From: Hyphomonadaceae bacterium
Lineage (GTDB): Bacteria; Pseudomonadota; Alphaproteobacteria; Caulobacterales; Hyphomonadaceae
Direction of reading: 5' to 3'
Assembly: GCA_030696545.1 (NCBI GenBank)
Contig: JAUYSA010000104.1
Location: 1 to 12,561 of the forward strand
DNA: 12,561 bases
A program made the position numbers and the translations under genes. The notes beneath the pieces were generated by a model, which saw nothing but the letters and a program-made list of their open reading frames with translations, ran no database searches and was not told where the DNA came from. Shown here piece after piece: positions 1 through 5,999 of the stretch. Within the stretch, counting starts at the first letter, position 1; the number at the start of each line of letters is the position of its first letter.

Positions 1-1
1 G

Positions 2-1063
2 AAGAAGCCGATGCTGACCGTGGATCTTACGTCAGATCAGCTCGACTTTGATGACCTTGGGGTCGTGTTCGGTATTCCCGTAGGCACGGGCGAAGGCGAA
101 ACTGAGAACGAGGAACAGGTCAAAGCCAAAGAGGTTTACGACCGCTCCGCCCGTCTCATCCCTGATGCACGCATCGACTTTACGCGTCTCGCCGCCGTCA
201 ATGCCGATATAAATTTTGTCGCTGCAAAAGTGGTCGATGCACCAATGGGCATCAACGCGATCACCCTCAACGGCAACCTCACTGACAGCGTACTGGATTT
301 CAAACGCGCGTTTGTGAAGACATCGACCGGCGATCTTGATGCGAAGATCAACATCAACGCGACCAAGGATCCAGCGATTACCAGGGCAACCGGCGCGCTC
401 GAGAACGTCGCCATCAACCGCTTCATCGACACGCCGATGGTTCGCGGCACCGTCAATGGGAAATTTGACCTGACCCTTACCGGCTCCGGCTTCCGCGAAG
501 CCGCAGGATCCGCCAACGGCGAAGTCGGCATATGGTCCAACAACAGCGAGCTGGCGAAGTTTGCCGTTGAAGGCGCCGGCCTGGATCTGGGCGAAATCCT
601 TCTTCTCTGGGTCACGGAGGACAAGAAGAGCCCGGAATACATCAAATCGCGCTGCCTAGCCGCCAACATCGCTTTCAAGAACGGTCAGGCAACGCTGAAG
701 CCAGCCGTCATCGACAACAAGGACAGTCTGATCGCTGCCACAGGCGGCGTAAATCTCAAGAACGAGTCGATCGACATCGAAGTCTTCGCGCGTCCCCACG
801 ACATGTCGATCGGCACGATCTCTGGCGACATCCGAGTCGGGGGCACGCTGCGTAACCCGACATTCGAGGCGTTGAACGGGGAAACAGCGCTGCAGGCCGG
901 CCTCTCCGCCCTGCTCACGACGATCGCAGGTCCGCTCGGCCTGCTGCCCTTCATCCAGACTGGCGGCGAGCCGGATGCGCCCTGCGCCACGCTGCTCGCT
1001 GACGCCAAGGAGACGGGAACCAAGAACAACCCGGCCCAGAACATCACACCGGAGAAGAGCTGA
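2..1063 (+). CDS. AsmA family protein, C-terminal part (5' end outside window)
   Basis: The reading frame is open from the window edge, so the ATG at 11 is probably internal and about 353 residues of the C-terminal part are seen. The visible sequence has the AsmA C-terminal character: repeated short beta-strand patterns alternating Leu/Ile/Val with Asp/Asn/Thr, phrases such as ITLNGNLTDSVLDFKRA and GTVNGKFDLTLTGSG, and a late GDIRVGGTLRNPTF segment, which resembles the end of AsmA-like beta-taco proteins. AsmA-family proteins are anchored in the inner membrane and span the periplasm, where they affect outer membrane assembly or lipid transport. That role is family knowledge and is not shown here. 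The C-terminus ends in a polar Lys/Asn/Glu tail. The TGA stop lies one base from the stop of the convergent acyl-CoA synthetase gene, leaving no room for a terminator. The N-terminal membrane helix is not visible. Confidence 0.75.
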   Translation, partial: KKPMLTVDLTSDQLDFDDLGVVFGIPVGTGEGETENEEQVKAKEVYDRSARLIPDARIDFTRLAAVNADINFVAAKVVDAPMGINAITLNGNLTDSVLDFKRAFVKTSTGDLDAKININATKDPAITRATGALENVAINRFIDTPMVRGTVNGKFDLTLTGSGFREAAGSANGEVGIWSNNSELAKFAVEGAGLDLGEILLLWVTEDKKSPEYIKSRCLAANIAFKNGQATLKPAVIDNKDSLIAATGGVNLKNESIDIEVFARPHDMSIGTISGDIRVGGTLRNPTFEALNGETALQAGLSALLTTIAGPLGLLPFIQTGGEPDAPCATLLADAKETGTKNNPAQNITPEKS

Positions 1064-1064
1064 C

Positions 1065-2855
1065 CTAGAAGCGGTGCGTGCCGCTCATCAGCTTGCTGAA
1101 CATCGGCCCATCGATCGGCACATAAGCGCCCTTGTCAGAATCCATCACGAACAGGGGATCGCTCGTCCTGGAAGGGTCAAACCCCTCTGACACCAGATCG
1201 ACCTTGCGATATTTCAGCGTGCCGGTCGTCTCGACCTCGCCCTGCAATCGCAGAAAGATCGGACGCGCATAGACTGGCAGCTGCATCGCCAGATGCTTGT
1301 AGAGCCCCTTCAGATCAATCCCGTCGCGCGGCGTCATCGCCGCCATTCCCGCGCGGCCGTCATGACCCGGCACCGCAACGCCATAAACAATGGCGTGCTT
1401 CACGCCCGGCATGGAAGACGCCGCGATCTCGACCTCGCTGGTGGATACGTTCTCGCCCTTCCACCGGAATGTGTCGCCGACGCGATCCACGAAATAAATG
1501 TAGTCATCCTTGTCCATCTTCATGAGGTCCCCCGTGCGAAACCACAGGTCGCCCTTTTTGAAGACATCACGGAGCAGCTTCTTCTTCGACTGCGCCTCAT
1601 CGTTATAGCCGTCGAAGCGTTGCCGTGGTTCATGCGTGATCGGCCCGACTGCTTCGCCCGGCTCATCCACCGCCGCCTCGATGCACAAGCCATCCGGCCC
1701 ACGCACAGGCTCTTCCGTTTCCACGTCAAACTTCAGGATACGCGCCGGCAGACGCGAGCGAAGCAGTCGCGGGATACGCCCGACTGCACCGATCTTTCCG
1801 TCCAGGTTGAAGAAGTTCACATTGCCTTCGGTCGAGCCGTAGAACTCAACCAGGTGGTGGATCCCCGTGCGCTCTAAGAACTGCGCCCACACATCGGCGC
1901 GCAGGCCGTTGCCAAAACCCTTTTTGATCTTGTGCTTCTTCTCGAGCGCGCTCGCCGGCTGGTTCATCAGATAGCGGCCCAGCTCGCCGATATAGACCAG
2001 CATGGTCGCGTCATTATCGATCGCTTCCTGCCAGAAGTGCGAAGCGGAAAACTTCCGCCTCAAAACCACGCAGGCGCCGGCGTTCAACGCCGTGCCCACG
2101 CCACACATCCCGCCCGTCGCATGATAAAGCGGCAGGGTCAGCAGGATACGGTCGTTCGCGTGTGCTTCAGTGGCGTCCTTGAAGACGCGCATCAGTCCCC
2201 GCGCTCTCACGTGCGAAATCTTCGCCGCCTTGGGCAGTCCGGTCGTGCCGGACGTATAGATGTACAGCGCAACCTCACCGCCCTTCACGCCCGCCCGGAC
2301 GGATTTGCTTGGCCGCTCGGTCCAGGCTTTGTCGACCTCCGCGTCGATCTGGATCAGCCCCTCCACCGCTCCGCCCAGCACAAATGCGCCGAGATCCAGC
2401 GGCGTCTGCTCTCGCGCACTTTCGAACTGCGGCGCCAGCTCCGGGTTCATAACGATCGCACGCGAATTGGTGATCTTCACACAGTGCGCCAGACCGGCCC
2501 CGGTCAGGTTGTAGTTGATTAGCGCAACCTTGACGCCGATCTTGGACATGCCCGCCCAGAAAGCGATGTAGTCTGGCCGGTTCTCCATGAAGAGCGCAAC
2601 GCAATCGCCCTTCCTCAGCCCAGCGGCCTGCCCCCAATGTGCAAACTGGTTCGCACGCCGGTCAAACTCGGCATAGCTGATCTCTTGCCCCTCGAAGGAG
2701 ATGAACAGCCGGTCGTCATGGTCATCGACCGCATCCTCGATCGCATCCGCGAGCGTGTATTCCGCTTCGGGGTCGAACTTCCCGATCGCGCCTATGATGC
2801 GGCGAAAGCCGGTGATGTAGATCCAGTCGCTCTTGATGCCGTCGAGCAAATTCAT
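1065..2855 (-). CDS. long-chain / very-long-chain acyl-CoA synthetase (FATP/FadD6-like)
   Basis: A 596-residue ANL-superfamily enzyme that activates a fatty acid with ATP and CoA through an acyl-AMP intermediate. Visible motifs, in order, are: the phosphate-binding loop YTSGTTGLPK at residues 200-209; the aromatic/adenine motif YGSTEG at 339-344; TGD at 441-443; DRVGDTFRWKGENV at 457-470, which forms the hinge and is typical of the fatty-acid-transport-protein branch; and the C-terminal catalytic lysine K548 in TGTLKYRK. Length and motif order fit the FATP/PRK08279-type long-chain acyl-CoA synthetases better than short medium-chain enzymes; the substrate is not proven. The ATG at 2855 is preceded by GGCCCAGTCAC, which has no clear Shine-Dalgarno sequence, so translation may be weak or nearly leaderless. 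The gene is divergent from the esterase across 210 bases that contain repeats, and convergent with the AsmA gene. Confidence 0.9.
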   Translation of the reverse strand: MNLLDGIKSDWIYITGFRRIIGAIGKFDPEAEYTLADAIEDAVDDHDDRLFISFEGQEISYAEFDRRANQFAHWGQAAGLRKGDCVALFMENRPDYIAFWAGMSKIGVKVALINYNLTGAGLAHCVKITNSRAIVMNPELAPQFESAREQTPLDLGAFVLGGAVEGLIQIDAEVDKAWTERPSKSVRAGVKGGEVALYIYTSGTTGLPKAAKISHVRARGLMRVFKDATEAHANDRILLTLPLYHATGGMCGVGTALNAGACVVLRRKFSASHFWQEAIDNDATMLVYIGELGRYLMNQPASALEKKHKIKKGFGNGLRADVWAQFLERTGIHHLVEFYGSTEGNVNFFNLDGKIGAVGRIPRLLRSRLPARILKFDVETEEPVRGPDGLCIEAAVDEPGEAVGPITHEPRQRFDGYNDEAQSKKKLLRDVFKKGDLWFRTGDLMKMDKDDYIYFVDRVGDTFRWKGENVSTSEVEIAASSMPGVKHAIVYGVAVPGHDGRAGMAAMTPRDGIDLKGLYKHLAMQLPVYARPIFLRLQGEVETTGTLKYRKVDLVSEGFDPSRTSDPLFVMDSDKGAYVPIDGPMFSKLMSGTHRF

Positions 2856-2883
2856 GTGACTGGGCCAGGCCGGAGTGCAGGGA

Positions 2884-2913
2884 ATTAAAGTCTAAAGGCA
2901 CGCGATTAAAGTC
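2884..2913. repeat. 9-bp direct repeat with 21-bp period, second copy inside an inverted repeat
   Basis: ATTAAAGTC occurs at 2884-2892 and again at 2905-2913, a period of 21 bases or about two helical turns, so both copies face the same side of the DNA. The second copy is embedded in CGCGA-N6-TCGCG (2901-2916), with outer GGCA (2897-2900) and TGCC (2921-2924) also complementary. The site lies 29-58 bases upstream of the acyl-CoA synthetase start, where a repressor or activator would act. The function is inferred. Confidence 0.4.
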
Positions 2914-3030
2914 GCGTTGATGCCCGTATGCCCAGTGACTTGGGTAATAATGCACCCAATTCAATGCGGCCTGCTCCGCACGTCAGGGATGGAAACTCGT
3001 CGGCTGTACCGCTAGAAAACAAAAATAGAA

Positions 3031-3042
3031 GTCCGATCGGAC
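3031..3042. promoter_or_regulatory. perfect 12-bp palindrome, candidate operator of the esterase gene
   Basis: GTCCGATCGGAC is its own reverse complement. It lies 24-35 bases upstream of the esterase ATG, so within the promoter or leader. A TetR-family regulator is encoded at the other end of the esterase gene, and such dimers bind palindromes. The assignment to that regulator is inference, since 12 bases is short for a complete TetR site. Confidence 0.4.
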
Positions 3043-3065
3043 CGTAGAATTCGGGGAAACAGCCA

Positions 3066-4667
3066 ATGATCGACCGCCGTGGGATTCTCGTGGGCGCAGG
3101 TGCGCTGCTCGCTTCCGCTTCTCTCAGACCAGCAAACGCTGACGAGGCCAGCCTTTTCCCGATCGTCGAGACCGCGGACGGCAAAGTACGGGGCATCGTG
3201 TCGGGCGGTATCTCCGTGTTCAAGGGCCTACGTTACGGCGCTGATACGAGCGGCCGCAACCGTTTCATGCCGCCGCAACCCGTCAAGAAATGGAGCGGCG
3301 TGCGCGACCATTTCGACTACGGCAACATCGCCCCGCAAATCCCCGCTGACCGCCGGCGGGCCTATGCCGACCTTATCCTGAATGACCTGCAGCCAGGCGG
3401 CATGGGCGAGGACTGCCTCGTTCTCAACCTCTGGACGCCTGAGCCAAAGGCAAGCTCCAGCCGGCCCGTCATTATCCGCTTCCATGGCGGGGGCTTCTAT
3501 GGCGGCTCCAGCAACTCGCCCGGCAGCGACGGCGAGATGCTGGCGCGCTTCGGCGATTGCGTAGTCGTCACCGTCAACCATCGCCTCAGCTCGCTTGGTT
3601 ATCTCTGGCTCGGTGATGATGGCGCATTCGTGGATTCCGGCGCCGCTGGAATGCAGGATCTCGTCGCCTGCCTGAAATGGATCAAGACCAACATCCCCGC
3701 ATTCGGCGGCGACCCCGCCCGCGTGCTGATCGTTGGCCAGTCCGGCGGCGGCGCCAAGGTCAGCCACCTGCTCGCCATGCCATCAGCCAAAGGGCTCTAC
3801 CAGCGCGCCGGCGTCATGAGCGGCTCGCGCCTCACGGCCATGACTCGCGCCGAAGCGGTCAAGCCGTCAGACCAGCTTCTGGCAAAACTCGGCGTCTCGC
3901 GGAAAGACATCCGCAAGCTGCAGGACCTGCCCTTCACCGCCCTGCTCGCTGCACAAGCGGATGTCGAAGCGGTCGAACGCTCGCGCGGAGAAGCACCGCG
4001 TTCCTTTGCGCCTGTGATGGGAGCGTCAATTCCTGCGCATCCATTCGCACCCGGCGCCCCTGAAATGTCCAGGGATATCCCGCTCGTCGTTTCGACCGTT
4101 CTGGACGAGCGCTCCTACCGCGAATCCCGCTTCGACATGACGTGGGACGATGTGAAGAAGATGCTGACCCCGCTGGTCGGCGACCGGGCTGACAAGGTCG
4201 TCCAGATGTATCGCGACGAAGATTCGCGCGCCTCGCCTTTCATCATCAACGCCCGCGTCATCACCGACCGATCCTTCCGCAAGAGCGCCTTCACGATGGC
4301 CGAACGTAAGGCAGCGCAAGGCGGCGCGCCTGTGTGGACCTATCTCTGGACAACACCATCGCCGGCCTATGGCGATCGCTACGGCGCAACGCATGGCATC
4401 GACGTGTCGCCATCCATGCATGACCTGCGCTTCCCGCTACTCGGACCCAATGCCGACTATGTGCGCCTCGCAGACCAACTCGCTGGCGCATGGGTGTCGC
4501 TGGCGGCCACCGGCGATCCCAACAATGCGCGCACGCCGAATTGGCCTGCCTACGACCAGAAGACACGCAACACGATGGTGTTCGGTAGCCCCAGCAATGC
4601 CGTAGCCGACCCCCGGCGCGCCTTCCGCGAATTGTGGGCGCAAGAGTCCGCCGCGTCCGACGACTGA
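3066..4667 (+). CDS. exported type-B carboxylesterase (PnbA/cholinesterase family)
   Basis: A 533-residue alpha/beta-hydrolase of the carboxylesterase type-B family, which hydrolyses carboxylic esters. Visible elements are: the oxyanion loop HGGG at 140-143; the GEDCLVLNLW block at 114-123 (family EDCLxLN); the nucleophile elbow GQSGG with Ser226; the probable acid Glu348 in VLDERSY; and the probable base His443 in GATHGID. The usual elbow in this family is G-E-S-A-G, so Gln225 and Gly227 are deviations, but the catalytic serine is intact. The N-terminus MIDRRGILVGAGALLASASL continues to PANA and looks like a twin-arginine or Sec signal, placing the enzyme outside the cytoplasm. The ATG at 3066 is chosen because it begins this signal and follows GGGGAA. 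The substrate is unknown. The gene converges on the TetR gene with two bases between the stop codons. Confidence 0.88.
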   Translation: MIDRRGILVGAGALLASASLRPANADEASLFPIVETADGKVRGIVSGGISVFKGLRYGADTSGRNRFMPPQPVKKWSGVRDHFDYGNIAPQIPADRRRAYADLILNDLQPGGMGEDCLVLNLWTPEPKASSSRPVIIRFHGGGFYGGSSNSPGSDGEMLARFGDCVVVTVNHRLSSLGYLWLGDDGAFVDSGAAGMQDLVACLKWIKTNIPAFGGDPARVLIVGQSGGGAKVSHLLAMPSAKGLYQRAGVMSGSRLTAMTRAEAVKPSDQLLAKLGVSRKDIRKLQDLPFTALLAAQADVEAVERSRGEAPRSFAPVMGASIPAHPFAPGAPEMSRDIPLVVSTVLDERSYRESRFDMTWDDVKKMLTPLVGDRADKVVQMYRDEDSRASPFIINARVITDRSFRKSAFTMAERKAAQGGAPVWTYLWTTPSPAYGDRYGATHGIDVSPSMHDLRFPLLGPNADYVRLADQLAGAWVSLAATGDPNNARTPNWPAYDQKTRNTMVFGSPSNAVADPRRAFRELWAQESAASDD

Positions 4668-4669
4668 CG

Positions 4670-5338
4670 CTATTCGTAGGGTTTCACGATAAGCTCGGAT
4701 GTGAGCCAACTTTTGTAACGGCGCAGCAGCTTCATGGCTGCGTTCGTTCTGGGCGCATCCCTGGAGAATTTCAGCTCCAGCACGAGCCCCCGCATAGCCG
4801 CAGTGTGAAGCCACGTCATCGCTTCGATCTGCGACCTGTCAGTGATGCCGATGCTTTGCGCCTGTTCCCACATGCCTTCGCGCTGGCGCTTCTCCAGCGC
4901 AGCGATGACAGCGGGAAAGCGCGCACCAAGATCTGGATCGCTGCGCGAACCCACCATGATCTCCAGCAGGGCAATCGAAGGCGGGCGCTGCATCGCATCC
5001 CATGTCGCCATGGTGATGGCCATGAACCGATCCATCCCCGGCTGGGTATTGGCAAGCAGGCGCGCGACATGGCGGTTCTGCTTCTCGGCGGCGTACTCGG
5101 CCACCGCGATCATCAGATCTACCTTGTTAGGAAAATGGTGGAGAATGGCGCCGCGGCTGGCGCCAGCCCGATCCGTCACAAGCTGCAATGTCGTCGCGCC
5201 ATAGCCGGACTTCTGAAGGCACTCGATGGCGGCATCAATCAGCCGCTTCCGCATGGCGGCCGTGCGCTCCGCATGAGGCCCGCGGATCGCTACAACGTTG
5301 TCATTGTCCTTGGCTCGTGGTCCGCGCTTGGCTACCAT
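4670..5338 (-). CDS. TetR/AcrR-family transcriptional regulator
   Basis: A one-component dimeric repressor family. From the ATG at 5338 the protein has 222 residues. A basic leader is followed by the TetR DNA-binding domain at about 28-75: RLIDAAIECLQKSGYGATTL, then a helix-turn-helix containing VTDRAGASRGAILHHFPNK, which ends in the typical HHFPNK form of the Y/H-x-F-x-x-K signature. The C-terminal ligand-binding half is variable and does not reveal the inducer. An in-frame GTG at 5365 would add nine residues, but the ATG at 5338 is preceded by GGAAG at six bases' distance and the extension would run through a 16-base inverted repeat, so the shorter form is preferred. The gene lies 111 bases downstream of the cytochrome gene on the same strand and converges on the esterase gene. 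It probably controls itself and a neighbour; this is inferred. Confidence 0.88.
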   Translation of the reverse strand: MVAKRGPRAKDNDNVVAIRGPHAERTAAMRKRLIDAAIECLQKSGYGATTLQLVTDRAGASRGAILHHFPNKVDLMIAVAEYAAEKQNRHVARLLANTQPGMDRFMAITMATWDAMQRPPSIALLEIMVGSRSDPDLGARFPAVIAALEKRQREGMWEQAQSIGITDRSQIEAMTWLHTAAMRGLVLELKFSRDAPRTNAAMKLLRRYKSWLTSELIVKPYE

Positions 5339-5354
5339 TTTCAGCTTCCACCAG

Positions 5355-5370
5355 CAGGCGATCACGCCTG
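5355..5370. promoter_or_regulatory. inverted repeat CAGGCG-N4-CGCCTG, candidate autoregulatory operator
   Basis: Perfect 6-base arms (5355-5360 and 5365-5370) flank ATCA. The repeat is 17-32 bases upstream of the preferred TetR start codon, where a TetR repressor commonly binds its own promoter. No clear -35/-10 pair was found nearby. Confidence 0.4.
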
Positions 5371-5449
5371 GCTACCCAATCGGCCTATGATGGAAGACGG
5401 CTTCCGCAAAGTCCATAATCAGTGAACGGACAACGATCCGCCGGCCTGC

Positions 5450-5875
5450 TCAGGATCGCGGCGGAGGCAGTGTCGCGATATAGGCGATGACGTCCGCGCG
5501 AACCTGCGCATCTTCAATCGCCTTGGTCATCAGCGTGCCGGGCGCGAAATCCATCGGCCCCTTCAGGAAAATGTCGAGCGTTTCCGGCGTCCACGCCAGC
5601 GCCGCCTTGGCCTTCAGCGCTTCGCTATATCCCGAAAAACCCGCGACGCTTGCCACCGGCCGGCCAATCACACCGCGCAGCGTCGGCGCGATCGAGACGG
5701 CGTGACACCCCTTGCACTCGGTCGCATAAAACTCCGCCCCCGCATCAGGATCGCCCGTCAGCGCCTCAACCGGCGGCGCCGCCAAAGGCTGTGCGACCTG
5801 CGCAATGGAGGCGGGCGCGATAGCAATCACTGCCGCCATGATGCACCCACGCAATCCAGCCATTTCCCGCTCCAT
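5450..5875 (-). CDS. exported class I c-type cytochrome (cytochrome c2-like)
   Basis: A 141-residue periplasmic mono-heme electron carrier. The heme-attachment motif is CKGCH at residues 54-58, with Cys54 and Cys57 for the thioether bonds and His58 as axial ligand. Met116 in FAPGTLM, matching the PGTKM block of mitochondrial cytochrome c and bacterial c2, is the likely sixth ligand, followed by the C-terminal helix RADVIAYIATL. An N-terminal hydrophobic stretch (about residues 7-25) ending near SIAQ acts as a Sec signal. An ATG at 5893 is in frame, but the ATG at 5875 has GGAGG five bases upstream and a more normal signal peptide. The gene is divergent from the DUF1592 operon across about 120 bases, suggesting joint regulation and an electron-transfer role for that module. 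The partner is not shown by the sequence. Confidence 0.9.
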   Translation of the reverse strand: MEREMAGLRGCIMAAVIAIAPASIAQVAQPLAAPPVEALTGDPDAGAEFYATECKGCHAVSIAPTLRGVIGRPVASVAGFSGYSEALKAKAALAWTPETLDIFLKGPMDFAPGTLMTKAIEDAQVRADVIAYIATLPPPRS

Positions 5876-5914
5876 TCCAGCCTCCGGGCACATTTTACGC
5901 CGCGCGCAGCCATA

Positions 5915-5943
5915 TTGACTACTAAATGCACTTACGGTCTAGT
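5915..5943 (+). promoter_or_regulatory. probable promoter of the DUF1592-DUF1552 operon
   Basis: TTGACT (5915-5920) is a 5/6 match to a -35 element. Exactly 17 bases later TCTAGT (5938-5943) matches 4/6 of the -10 consensus. The predicted start is near 5950, giving a leader of about 50 bases to the TTG start at 6000. An inverted repeat CGGTC-N6-GACCG (5935-5950) covers the -10 element and could be an operator. Confidence 0.55.
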
Positions 5944-5999
5944 TGGACCGCAAAAGAGGCGCAAGCCCGGCGCTGCAGCGCGTTGCGGAGGGAAAACAG

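Larger units (their letters stand above)
2856..3065. promoter_or_regulatory. divergent intergenic region between acyl-CoA synthetase and esterase
   Basis: These 210 non-coding bases must drive both divergent genes. They are more AT-rich than their surroundings. They contain a direct repeat (ATTAAAGTC at 2884-2892 and 2905-2913), an inverted repeat around the second copy (2901-2916) and a perfect 12-base palindrome at 3031-3042. On the forward strand GCTAGA at 3011-3016 resembles an alphaproteobacterial -10 element, but no good -35 sits at the right distance. On the reverse strand TTTAAT at 2884-2889 could be a -10 element for the acyl-CoA synthetase, again without a convincing -35. A GGGGAA at 3053-3058 is an acceptable Shine-Dalgarno sequence for the esterase start at 3066. 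Confidence 0.5.

Noticed and set aside
1932..2522. Forward open frame of 196 codons opposite the acyl-CoA synthetase
   Set aside because: Antisense to conserved ANL motifs; no family features of its own.
2906..3223. Reverse open frame of 105 codons in the divergent intergenic region
   Set aside because: It overlaps the esterase start and promoter, has no Shine-Dalgarno sequence that I can see and no recognisable features.
3228..3767. Reverse open frame of 179 codons opposite the esterase
   Set aside because: Shadow of the esterase catalytic region, with low-complexity Ala/Asp/Val composition.
5392..5405. Inverted repeat GGAAG-N4-CTTCC between the cytochrome and TetR genes as a terminator
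   Set aside because: The stem is only five base pairs with no T-run on the reverse strand; too weak to call a terminator.
4634..5425. Forward open frame of 263 codons over the TetR gene
   Set aside because: Antisense to a clear TetR helix-turn-helix gene; the product is His/Arg-rich, as expected of a shadow frame.
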